64,000 bases of DNA from Cyanoderma ruficeps. Its lineage: Eukaryota > Chordata > Aves > Passeriformes > Timaliidae. Position 1 is the stretch's first letter. The number at the start of each line of letters is the position of its first letter. A program made the translations under genes and the position numbers. The notes under the pieces were generated by a model. That model ran no database searches, was not told the DNA's origin, and saw only the letters and a program-made list of their open reading frames with translations. Of this stretch, positions 39,833 through 50,105 are shown in pieces. The DNA lies in NCBI GenBank assembly GCA_008694505.1, contig VZDJ01007749.1, forward strand, positions 1,726,135-1,790,134. The letters are read 5' to 3'.

Positions 39833-40119
39833 GGGTTGGTCCCTTTCTTCAGGCAGCAACTGACAGAACAAGAGGACACAGTCTCAAGCTGCGTCAGGGG
39901 AAATGCAGGTTGGATATTAGGAAGAAGTTTTTCACTGAAAGAGTGATTAAATATTGGAATAGTCTGCCCAGGGAGGTGGTGGATTCACCATCCCTGGATG
40001 TGTTTAAAAAGAGGCTGGATGTGGCACTTGACACCATGATCTAGTTGAGGTCTTAGGGCTGGGTTGGACTCGATGATCTTGAAGGTCTCTTCCAACCTAC
40101 ACATTCTGTGATTCTGTGA
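39833..40119 (+). mobile_element. CR1 LINE 3' end fragment
   Basis: This copy reads, in frame, LDIRKKFFTERVIKYWNSLP then REVVDSPSLDVFKKRLDVAL, the C-terminus of CR1 ORF2. A short tail follows, with gggttggactcgatgatctt, ggtctcttccaacc, and two copies of ATTCTGTG (40103-40110 and 40111-40118), the hallmark CR1 octamer end. The reading frame is intact from about 39890 to the stop after DTMI, so this is the best-preserved CR1 copy here although severely 5'-truncated. It ends about 600 bp upstream of the next NRXN1 exon. Confidence 0.95.
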
Positions 40120-40725
40120 AACATAGGGATACCATTGTTAAACAGCAAAATGCCCACCTTTCTCCTTTCATGTGTCCCTTTTATTTCTTGGTGTGCTTCT
40201 GTATGGATGACTCTGGATACATGGTGGATCTTGGTGCTTCCCTTATCGCTTTTTATCTTGCTTTGCTGTGTCCATCACTAGCATGGCCTGTGGTCAGCCT
40301 CCCTGAATATCGAACAATTATATGAACAAATTTGATAACAATTATATGAGCAATTATACTGAACAAAAAGATGAACAACTGCATTAGGGATAGATGAGTT
40401 TCTAGATGGGGATTCTGTGATTTAATCCTCCTCTCTGAAATAGATGCGTATTTCCTGAACATGTGAGCTGGCACATGGAAAGCATGCCCAAGTACTTCTA
40501 AGCAATCAGCTATAGAAATTTGAACTCTACATTTACATTTGAAAAAATACAGTTCTGCAATTCCATAATGTCATACATGTTATCAATGTTTGTTTTCTTC
40601 TACATTTATTTTGAAGAATATTTTTTGGACATATCTATCATTCAGCACAAAAAGGCCAGAAGATACAGTGGGTCAAAGGTTCTGCTGGTTCTTTTTTGTA
40701 TCTAATATTTATTTCTCCTCAACAG

Positions 40726-40899
40726 GTGATTTGTATATTGGAGGAGTGGCCAAAGAGATGTTTAAATCCTTGCCCAAACTGGTGCACGCAAAGGAGGGAT
40801 TCCAAGGCTGCCTTGCATCAGTTGACTTGAATGGACGGCTCCCTGATCTCATCTCAGATGCTCTTTTCTGCAATGGGCAAATAGAAAGAGGATGTGAAG
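40726..40899 (+). CDS. NRXN1: NRXN1 coding exon, end of LNS5 (174 bp)
   Basis: The acceptor is CTCAACAG (ends 40725) and the donor is GTATTA (40900). The exon opens with GT completing serine, reads [20 protein letters not shown], then [20 protein letters not shown] and [17 protein letters not shown], and ends with one base of the next codon. It has 57 full codons and phases 1 and 1, so it is symmetric. It closes the fifth LNS domain, including its cysteines in FQGC, LFC and RGC. GVAKE and [11 protein letters not shown] fit NRXN1; NRXN3 differs here as I remember it. Human NRXN1 reads ETYKS where this has EMFKS (from memory). The donor lacks the usual G at +5 and is followed 28 nt later by a (TA)n repeat. 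The single-base codon start allows joining either to the SS6 microexon or directly to the EGF3 exon. Confidence 0.97.
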
Positions 40900-40927
40900 G
40901 TATTAAATATGCTGTTTGTTTGGGATT

Positions 40928-40954
40928 TATATATATATATATATATATATATAT
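40928..40954. repeat. (TA)n microsatellite
   Basis: About 13 TA units start 28 nt after the donor of the last LNS5 exon. Confidence 0.97.
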
Positions 40955-43900
40955 CTCATAGTGAAAGTACTGTGCCAATCCTGCAGGGGTTTTTTGATAT
41001 TTACACTCCATACATCAAGAGACTATATTTTACCTGCTTCTAATTGATCTTGCTTGACCCTTTCTTACATAAAGGCTGTGTTTTTAGTATTATGGAGACA
41101 GGCGTGTGCCTGCCCTAAAGCACAGCGATTGATCTGAGAACACGAATTAACTTCAGAATGTTAAATGTGGGTTCCTTACTTCTACAGTGGCAAGATTTTT
41201 TTTGCATGTGTTTTGTTTACCTCATATATTTTAATTAATGATTACAACAGTAACAGTTAGATTCAATGAAGTTCTTTATATCTTCATAACTCTCAGGCAT
41301 TAGTTAATGCTGAGACATTAGCTAAGTAATTCCAATTTTAAAGCAGACATTTTGAATTAGTTAATTCAGGGCTAATTTATGAAACTTTTTAATACCAATA
41401 TTCTCCATTTTTATTCACCCCTTAGATTAGTATTGACATGAAGTTTTCTATCTGAAATCAGTAACAGAAAAAATATGTTTTATCTCAAATTTCATGTCTA
41501 TTGATTCATCTGGAATGCCATGAAATTCAAGTTAGGACAAAATTAGAAGAAGTGTATTTCTAATTCAGGGGTGTCAATCTCTAGCTATTTTTCCAGCTGT
41601 CATTTAATCCCATGTTATTTTTACTATGGTTTATGGAATAATTTGAATACATTTTCTGTCCCTGCATATCTAATTTATTCACATAATTCTGGATTTTGTA
41701 TTTATGTTCAATTTTATGTGTTCTCCCTTCTCTCAAGTGCCATTCTTCTCTGGACAGAAAAATGTGTAAATGACATTATAAAATCTATTTCAACTTGGAA
41801 TCTTAATGATTTTGCTATCAAATTTGTTAAGTATGCAAATTGACATTGTAAAAATCCAAGGAGAGCTGCGGAGTTCCTCAAGTTTCACGAGATAAAACTT
41901 CCTGGTGGATAAAGTCGGTCTCTTTTGTTTTGCCTATAGTACATTTGGACAGGTGGAACTTTTTTGTTCTTTACCTGCTACTTTTAGTTTGCAATGTAAG
42001 TTTTATTGTTAGTTCATAGAAACAGACACTAAAGCTACAGAAAAATATAAGTTGGGAATTTTGCGTATTTCTTTCGGGAATGCAAAAATATGTATTAGTT
42101 TTCCACTGAGTTTAGAAAATTAGATTCTGCTCTTCTGAATGGTTTTAGCAATTCCATCCCTGCACCATGCCTTCAGAGTCAAAGTATGCCTTAATTCCAT
42201 TATGCATTTCATAGCTTATTTTGAAATTATGTAATTTCCTAAATGAATTTTCTATACTTCAAAGAAATATTGCCACAGGCCTGGTGTGTGAGTTCACCTT
42301 TTAAACCACTGGCACTACTCAGCTACTGGTGGATTTAATAAAGCTACCAACAATTTAATAAAGGCCAAAAAGCTATTGTCCTTTTTGGTAGAGAGTGAGT
42401 TTTTTCCAACTCCAAAATCACCTGACACAACAAACTGGTCAAACCGGATGTGCTGCCTGGCTCCCAGAGAACTGCCTCCTCAAAAGTCTTCTTGCAGAAG
42501 GAAATCTCTAACAGCACAGAATGAAATGTCCCCTTCCAACCTTTCTGCTTAACCTTGCAAGTTATCTCTTCCCCCTCACTTGTTTACTTCAAGTCCTCAT
42601 GTCTGACCCATCTGTCAGTCTTTTGTTTGCAGACCATTGAATCAGATGCCCAAAAAATGTTCTGCCACCTAAAAGATGATTTAGGTCACTTGTCAATTTA
42701 GGTGCCTCCTAGAAAACCCGTGCATGCCTCAAGCTGCTCCTACCTCTGCTGCTGTGTCCAGCCAGGACTGTCTCCATCCTTACAGAGATGAGAGTTCTGC
42801 CCCCATCTCACCCTGCAATGGGATGTGTAAGCCCTGGAAGTCCCCTGAAAGAGCTCAGGACACATGACCGAAAATAACTTCAGAAGTGTTAGTCACCACC
42901 ATTCTCAATCCCAAAGACAGCTGGTATATGTCCAGTGGTAAGACATCAGGTTCTCGAAAATCTGTCCTGAGAAGTGAGGCACTGGGATGTGTTGTTTTCC
43001 TGATTTATGGGATTGAATTTTCCAACTTTCAGGTACATATTGAGGGGGGGAAAAAAAAAAACAAACAACAAAAAAAACCCAGAAGCCATAATGTACTTCT
43101 AATTCATTTTATCTGTTAGATTTTGTACTTAAAATATTTATATTTCTCAATAATTTGATGGTCATAAGTGCATTAAACATTTTTAGCAAGACCACCCATG
43201 GGACTGCTGTGGCAAGTTGGAAGGTTTGCATTTTGAACCTTCCACCACAGGCAGATAGATATCTCTATCATTGAACATGAAACATAATTTCCACTTGGCT
43301 GAATTTATCTTGTTGACAAATTTTCAATGACTAGAACAGATAGAAACTAAGGGCTAGAAAGATAAATATGCTAACTAGCTCTTTGAATTGTTAATGGAAA
43401 ACCCCAAAGCCAGATTTTGTCAGCACTGTTTTCCTCTAGTCAAATCAACTGTACTCCTTTTTCCCACTTAAAATAAAGTATACCATCATAGTTTTTATAC
43501 AGTTATAAGAAAAATGCACTGTGTGTACATGTGTATATAAAATTTCATTTGTGTATTATATGAACTATATGAAAAAAATCACATTATTAACATACATGAA
43601 GATTTTTGGCGATAAGAAATTTCTTTTTATGATATATTTTGAAACAACTATGTGTTAGTTTATAATGCTTATTGTGATATATATTACATACAAGCCCTCA
43701 CATAGGACAAATGTAAAGGAGATCACAAAATCAGTCAATTCAAAAGTCTGCAGTGAAGACTGAATAAATTAGAATATTTAAATAATTGAATATGAAAAAA
43801 GAAAAAGTGCCAGAGAAGGGTGCATTACAGTATTTTTACTAACTACCTTAGCTCTTCAATATATAAATATATATATATAGGAAATGATGAACCTGTTATG

Positions 43901-45400
43901 GTAAATATCATAGTATTTACCACCGTTACACAGGCGTCTTCTGTTCTTTGGGGAAAAATATTCCTACTTTTGCCAAAAGAAATGCTTATATGCAAGCTAG
44001 TCTTGATGACAATTTTAGAATAATGACTAATATAGATAAGCCAAGAGTGCTAAGAATCAATTAAATGCAAATAAAAATACCTCACTTTTTTAGCTAGATT
44101 GTATTTGTATTTTTTTCTAAATATATGTTTTCACATATACTTCCTAATGTACCTACAAGGTCCTGCAGTTTATGTACTTTCAAGTCCTTGTGACTTTTGC
44201 TCTACTTTTGCAAAGATGAGGAAATTCAGCATTGCGTAACTAAAGTGTAAATAAATCCATGAATATATAACATTTAAACACCTACAGATATTTTCACTTC
44301 AGCTCTGTAAAGTTTCCGCGTAGCAGAGTCTGGTGAGAAAAATTGTGTCTTGTCAGCTACGGGATTCTGTCATTATAATCCTCTGCTCAAGACAGGGTGA
44401 TGTAATGCCCAAATGTTTAAATTTCTGGGCTCAGGACTCCAAAGAACAGGAAAACACTATCTAATGTCTGCCTGCTGCAGTCAGCTTGAGGTGATAGAAG
44501 TATTTATTTTTAGTACTATTGTTATTATTGTTATCCTAACAGGAGAAAATAGAAGAAGTAATAATTTTGACAAAACAGGGATGCATGTACCCTCCCTTTC
44601 CTCTCAGTGACTTTGGTGACTGTTCAGGCCCTTCTTTAGAGATTGAGCTGTGCCTCATTTAAAGGAAGAGACCATTGAGCTGACTTAAATAATTTGATAC
44701 TAATTTTTTTTGAAAATCAGAAGAAAATCCCATATTGAGATATTTAAAGGTCTAATGGAAAAGAAGGGTTATGAGGATTTCTATCTGGGGTGTGATTTTG
44801 AATTATTTTATGTAATCTTTGGACCAGCTTTGCCCCGTCATTAATGACTGTCTCTGGGAGTTTCAAATGGCATTTATATGCCTCCTCCAAAACAATTTGG
44901 GACAAATTTATAATCCTGGAACCAAATTTTTCCTTGTAGTGTCAAGAGTTAGTGTGAAATGTGTGTGAGAGCTCATAGTAAACTGTGGTTCATGGTCTGT
45001 ATTTTAGTCTTCATTCACCAATCACGGAGAAAGAACTAGAAAAAAGGCAGACCGCAGAGGATGATGATGCTAATTATTCTTGAATTCAGTGTATCTGAAC
45101 ACTACAAAGGGCTAGTCAGGATTCAGCCATGCATTTACTCTGTTAATGCATTCATAGCTATCCAAGGAAGTAAAAACCTCACACTTTTAATTTTCCTCCA
45201 TTACATGTCATCAGCTCAATTAACCATTATATTTCTAGTAAAACACTGGCAAATTACTGCTTTCTTATTTTGGCTTGCCTGAAGATTTATGGCTATTAGC
45301 ATTAATTTGTTTGCATTATATGGCATTTCTTTCTCTCTTTAACAGCAGCATGCACTTTATTCTGAATGTTTTTTTTCTGTGTTTGCTGCCATTTCAATAT

Positions 45401-45449
45401 TGCTTACTAACATTTACTATATTTTGCTTTTTTTATTTTGCTGACAAAG
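45401..45449 (+). promoter_or_regulatory. NRXN1: Branch point, pyrimidine tract and UGC motif of the SS6 microexon
   Basis: TACTAAC at 45405-45411 is a perfect match to the optimal branch-point consensus, with its branch A at 45410, 39 nt before the exon edge. A T-rich tract follows. Then TGC at 45439-45441 lies eight bases before the end of the AG, in TTTTGCTGACAAAG. UGC between the pyrimidine tract and the AG is the reported recognition feature of the neural microexon factor SRRM4 (nSR100); its use here is inference. Confidence 0.7.
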
Positions 45450-45476
45450 TTGCATTGATGAAAGCTGATTTGCAAG
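45450..45476 (+). CDS. NRXN1: NRXN1 alternative microexon SS6 (27 bp, VALMKADLQ)
   Basis: This tiny cassette exon lies between acceptor CTGACAAAG (ends 45449) and donor GTAGAT (45477). The 27 bases TT GCA TTG ATG AAA GCT GAT TTG CAA G join to the preceding exon's final G to encode VALMKADLQ. This is the known alternatively spliced insert at neurexin splice segment 6, placed between LNS5 and the third EGF repeat (CE-VALMKADLQ-GPSTTC). Skipping gives CE-GPSTTC in the same frame. It sits 4,550 bp after the LNS5 exon and 965 bp before the EGF3 exon, as expected. Peptide identity to the mammalian insert (from memory) indicates strong conservation. The insert lengthens the hinge between LNS5 and EGF3; its effect on ligand binding cannot be read from sequence. 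It is likely neural-regulated, judging by the flanking UGC and GCATG motifs. Confidence 0.95.
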
Positions 45477-46441
45477 GTAGATAGCCCTGTGTGTATTAAA
45501 CAAGACTGAAACCCCCCAATGCACAGTTGAATTTCTGCAATAGATGCTCTGCACATTTCAGAACTAAAGTGTGTTATTTCGTTGCTGATTTTGCCTTTCA
45601 CACCTCCAAAACAAAGGGCTAAATGAACCTTCATTTTCCAGCATTGCTTGCATAAAGGCTTTCAGTCTTGAATATGTTTGTATAATGATTGCTTTAGTGC
45701 TTTGATCATCCTTTTTGAAATTTCTTAATATTTCAGTAGTCTAGTTATGATTCTTTAGAAATAGAGTAGCATTGTTTTTTCATGTGTATGTCACATTTTG
45801 GCATGCCCGTTCATTAGTAGTCTGATTTTCTGCATTTCCCCTTTAAGAAGCAACCTGCATGAGATCCCTAAAGCATGTGAATCAGTTCCTATCAACATTC
45901 CAGCAAAAGAATCCCAATCTGCTCTGAATTTCAGATCTAAATCATTTAAAATAATTTGTGGGATTAAAATAATAGCGTAGTTTCACTTCATTGTTTCTTA
46001 AAATTTGTTTCAGTTTTCTATTTCATTATCCAATCTTGCATATCCCAGAGTTTTGATTCCTGTGGCATCTGGCTTTGCTGTTTGAAATGTATTTACAGGA
46101 AGAAATAATGACATTTTTAGACGTTTAGCCAGTTAATGGTCTGACATCAGATTAACAAATAACTGACAACAAAGTTAACATTCCCACTGTACCTGGAATA
46201 ATTTTGCTTCCATTTTGTGCATTCTTATGTGTTTGACATAGTGATCTTACAACTAAAGCAACCACCCCCCCCCCTTTTTAGTGTTACATGCTGCTCCAAA
46301 ACCAGCGAGTTTATGTGCGTTTGACTTGGTAACTCTTTGCTCATTTGATTTGAGATGTTGGCAACTACTCAATGTGACCCACTGAAAAGTACTTTTCTTG
46401 GGAAGATGAAGTGCAAGTCCTTTTTTGTGTGTTCTCATTAG
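45477..46441 (+). other. NRXN1: NRXN1 intron downstream of SS6 microexon (965 bp)
   Basis: This is a phase 1 intron with donor GTAGAT (weak at +5) and acceptor TTTTTTGTGTGTTCTCATTAG. It contains three GCATG motifs close together (45801, 45857 and 45873) and a C10 run at 46265-46274. Confidence 0.92.
45801..45877 (+). promoter_or_regulatory. Cluster of RBFOX-type GCATG motifs
   Basis: GCATG occurs at 45801-45805, 45857-45861 (as TGCATG from 45856) and 45873-45877, that is 325-400 nt downstream of the SS6 microexon. GCATG in the downstream intron is the RBFOX splicing-enhancer signal. The motif positions are seen; their use is inferred. Confidence 0.45.
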
Positions 46442-46561
46442 GCCCCAGCACAACGTGCCAAGAGGATTCCTGTGCAAACCAGGGCGTGTGCTTACAGCAG
46501 TGGGACGGATTCAGTTGTGACTGTAGCATGACCTCCTTTAGTGGACCATTATGCAATGACC
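46442..46561 (+). CDS. NRXN1: NRXN1 coding exon, third EGF-like repeat (120 bp)
   Basis: The acceptor AG ends at 46441 and the donor GTAAGT starts at 46562. The exon opens with GC completing glycine, reads [20 protein letters not shown] and [19 protein letters not shown], and ends with the first base of a proline codon. All six EGF cysteines are present, with spacing C-x4-C-x5-C-x8-C-x-C-x9-C. The exon is symmetric (phases 1 and 1). EGF3 links LNS5 to LNS6 in alpha-neurexin. Mammalian NRXN1 has SNQG where this has ANQG (from memory). The next protein segment, PGTTYIFSKGGG of LNS6, is not found in the remaining 17 kb, so the following intron is long, as in mammals, where the beta-neurexin promoter lies within it. 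Confidence 0.97.
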
Positions 46562-49127
46562 GTAAGTACATGAAAAAATGTCCCTCTGAACACCTGAAGC
46601 CTCCAAGGCAACATTTGAAGCAAGTGCCTAAAGTTTTGTGTTGTTTTAATATTAGATACTTAACTGGACTGGTAAACCCAGTGAAAAATCTGTAAGGCTT
46701 GTGGTAAGAACATAGAATATCTTTTCTAAATTTTGGACAATGTGCAGTATCAAACACAGGTAGAACTTGGTTACGTTGCACTTGATTCCAGTTCTAATAT
46801 ACTGATGGTTACCTGTTTGATGCAGTCCCTTTTCTGCATAAATATTACAAATGGGGTTTTTTTCCTGATTGAAAACACATTTTACATTTTATTATCTTAA
46901 TGTAGCACTATCACAAGGGCTATAATTACTGTGAAACAGTTGAGAAGGCTTATTGTCTCCCTTTGTGGGTTTCTTTAGGTGACACACTAAACATGCCAAT
47001 AATAAAAGCATGCTGAGTATTTTAGTTCTTTTAAATTTCATCTGAATAACACACAGCAACCATCTGGTCTTCCAGGAAAAGCTTAAATGTGTCAAAAGTA
47101 AGGGTCCTGATTCACCAGCTTCATCATGTTATTTTATTCCAATTTAACCTTATTGATCTAAATAGAATTATGCAGAAGGGATGGCGGAATAATAACGGGA
47201 GAGCCATAATGTTCCATGGTAAATGATAAAAGTAAGCTGCTGACTTTTGGTTTTAATTTATCACATTTGTAATATCCAAATGTACATTTTTATACCCATA
47301 TGAAGATGAAATTTCTTTAAGGCATTTTTATTTCTATTTGTATACGTTTATCTGAAAAAAAATGACTGATGATAGAAAGTGTTGTGTAACTGCTTAGTCA
47401 AGTATTCTGGATATTTCTGTCTTGTTCTGTCTGGTTCTCCACTCTACAGCAAGGCATGCCATATTGGACAAACCCAAAACCAGCAGAATATTTATAATCT
47501 GAAAAGCTTTTGGCTCAAATTGCATTTATCACAAGGCTAGGAAATTAACTGTATGCAACAGCTAGTAATTCATTCCCATGAAAGTTACATAGTTTGAAAA
47601 CTAAGGAAAGGATGAAAGGACTCATTCTGTTTCTCTGCACTTGCTCTCATGATAAAAATGAAATGTGGTATTGAAAAACTTTCAATGATTTGAGCAAAGG
47701 TTTGTGTTTACTTTATGTATATGAGTTTGCACTTTCTAGCAATGTACATGATTAGTCATATTGCTAAACATACATTTTTAAGGTTTCATCCCCCTACCTA
47801 CTACAAGAGAAAAATGTTTGTTTTGCTTTTACATTGTTATTTCTGTTTTGTGATCTTTTGAGTTGTTTCGGAAGTAACTAAAACCTATGAATAGAAAGTT
47901 GCAGGTATAACATCTATCAAAGGACAAACTCAGTTTATAACTTTTAGTATTAATTGTTCTGTGGACCTGGAATACTATATGAGTTATTTCTTCAAGTGAC
48001 AGCTAGTGCATGAATTTGGCAAATTGATGAGCTTATTTACCTGTGAATACGCATTTATATAGTAACATCATGGACGACATTGCACACACTTGAGATGTTT
48101 CTCAATGTACCACTTCTGATGGTGGTAAAGGAGTTGTTTTTAAAAACACTTACTTTATTCCCAGAAAAATCGTTTTTACTTTTTCTTTTTTAATCACGAG
48201 CATGAAATATAAATTTATCCTTGATATGGTTGTTTTGTAATAGAATGCAGAGTCTAGCAAATGTAATACATTTGGCCTCTGCTTTATCTTGGCTCCTTAG
48301 ATTAGTTCGGATACCAAAAAAATCTGCAAAACCCATCTAACAAGAGAGAATTTTTGTAAGGGTAAATGTGCTGGAAAGGAGGAAAAATGATGTTGTCAAT
48401 GTCATCTGCATGCCCTGAGCCTGCTCTCTGCTGTGTTTGGGAAAAGCATAATGGGGAGAGAAATGATGAAATGTTACTATAGATTTTGAAAAGTGGCACA
48501 GGCTACATGCCACAGACTAAACTTTGCAGCACTGAAATAAGACAAATTCCCTTCATGTGAAGAAACCTTCCAGCGACAGGCCCAGAATAGCACCTGCTTG
48601 TTGCTGAAAATGCATCTCCTTCAGGAAGGATGTAGGCACCTTCCTGAGCATGTTTCCATTGCAGATTGTGCGTGGAGTGACACTGGTTGACAGAAACTCA
48701 AATTTAACCCAGTGTTGCTACTCAGCCAGGCCCTTGGCTCACTTCACATGTGAATATAAAATGAAAATAAAATTGAATATTTAAGACAATAAAATCTCAT
48801 GGACAGAGATCTTTTTAGTCTCAAATCCCAAAAAACTGACCACTTAAAAATAAGTGTCAGTGTTAAAAAACAGAAAGAGTTAGGAGTACTTAGTCCCTCA
48901 ACCAAGGTGATGGTATCTCTATGAAAGCATTCTTAGAAAGTGTGCCATTCCTGCCAAAATGTGGACTGATGAAGGAGGAGGGAAAAAAAAACAGTCAGAG
49001 AAGAGGGAGTGGGCGTTCAGATGGGTGGCTGTTTCACTCTCAGCCAGGATTTAACGCATCACACCTCACATCTGTTTTGTTCCACGAGTTCTTAGGGGAC
49101 ATAGCTAAGCAGAAATTTCAGTGGTAA

Positions 49128-49950
49128 AGGTGGCAAGGGGGAGGGGACCTGTCCAACCCCTCTATTCAGAGCAGAGTCACATTGCACAGGTCGTCTGGGT
49201 CATCCTCTCCAAAGATGAGTGCTCCATAACCACTCTGGGAATCCTGTCACGGTGCTCATTCACCCTCAGAGTACAAATATTTTCCTAGTGTTTAAATGAT
49301 ATTTCATATATTTCTGTTTGTGCCTATTGCCTCTTGTTCTGTCACGGGGCACCACTAAGAAAAATCTGTCTTCTTTACCTCACATACATCAGGTATTTCA
49401 AAACATTGGTGGATCGTCACTGAGCCTTCTCTTCTTTGGGCTGAGCAGCCCCTGCTTCCTCACCCTCTCTTCATAGGAGAGAGCCCTTGATGGCCTTTGT
49501 GGCCCTTTGCTGGGCTTATTCCTGTGTTCTCATGCTGTTCTTGCACTGGGGAGCCCAGCACGTGGGGGCAGTGCTCCAGATGCATCTCAGCAGTGCCGAG
49601 TGGAAGAGTCACATCTCTCAACTTTTCTGCAACATTTTACTACCAACAACCAGTGTTGGTCTTTTTTCTGCCAAAAGAGCACATTGCTGACCCACGTGCA
49701 GCTTCTTGACTATCAGGATGCCCAGATTCCTCTCTGCCAATCTGCTTTCTAGCTGGGCAGGCCCCAGCTTGTCCTGCTGTGAGGGTTTATTCTTCCCCAG
49801 GTGCAGGATTTGGCTTTTTTTTTGGAGGTTCTTGTCAGTGCAGTTCTCCAGCTTGTCAGCATCCCTCTGAATGGCAGCACATGCATGTGGTTGATCAACC
49901 ACTCCTCCCAGCTTTGTATCATCTGCAATTTGCATAAATGTGCACAAATT
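49128..49950 (-). mobile_element. CR1 LINE, inverted 3' half with reverse transcriptase remnant
   Basis: On the minus strand a frame near 49947-49620 reads FMQIADDTKLGGVVDQPHAC, then ILHLGKNKP, QLESRLAERNLGILIVKKL and QQCALLAEK. This is the CR1 ORF2 region with the catalytic ADDTK box, followed by the conserved LHLG and DLGVLVDxKL-like motifs. On the plus strand, 49320-49480 reads ttgcctcttgttctgtcacggggcaccac and ctgggctgagcagcccctgcttcc-like sequence typical of inverted CR1. The outer limit at 49128 is approximate, since the octamer tail is not clear. The frame is interrupted downstream of the RT portion, so the copy is dead. Confidence 0.9.
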
Positions 49951-50050
49951 ACCTTACTGCATTTGAGCTGATACTTTCGAGGCGTTTCCCATAGTAACCC
50001 CGGAGCACGAAGATCTGACATGCATCCTTCCTGGGCTTTACAGCCCAGGA

Positions 50051-50105
50051 ATTATTCTTGTGTATTATTCTTGTGTATTGTACAGCCCAATGTATTATTC
50101 TTGTC
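50051..50105. repeat. ATTATTCTTGTGT short tandem repeat
   Basis: ATTATTCTTGTGT occurs at 50051-50063 and 50064-50076, with a third partial copy at 50094-50105. A CAGCCCA motif also recurs between them. Confidence 0.85.

Larger units (their letters stand above)
25565..40725 (+). other. NRXN1: NRXN1 large intron inside LNS5 (15,161 bp)
   Basis: This is a phase 1 intron, with donor GTAAGT and acceptor TTTCTCCTCAACAG. It holds an A-rich tract (26826-26918), a CpG-rich patch (26933-27218), a broken CR1 reverse-transcriptase copy (28660-29836), a poly-T run with an assembly gap (33591-33633), a G-run tract (36725-36771) and a CR1 3' end (39833-40119). The remainder, notably 30-33.5 kb and 34-39.8 kb, is AT-rich sequence in which I see no exon, RNA gene or recognisable repeat. 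Confidence 0.9.
40900..45449 (+). other. NRXN1: NRXN1 intron upstream of SS6 microexon (4,550 bp)
   Basis: This is a phase 1 intron. It contains a (TA)n repeat at 40928-40954, TGCATG at 41203-41208, a homeodomain-site-like stretch at about 41225-41380, an A-rich low-complexity tract near 43046-43080, and AT-rich sequence elsewhere. If the microexon is skipped, this segment, the microexon and the next intron (40900-46441) are removed as one 5,542-bp intron. Confidence 0.9.
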
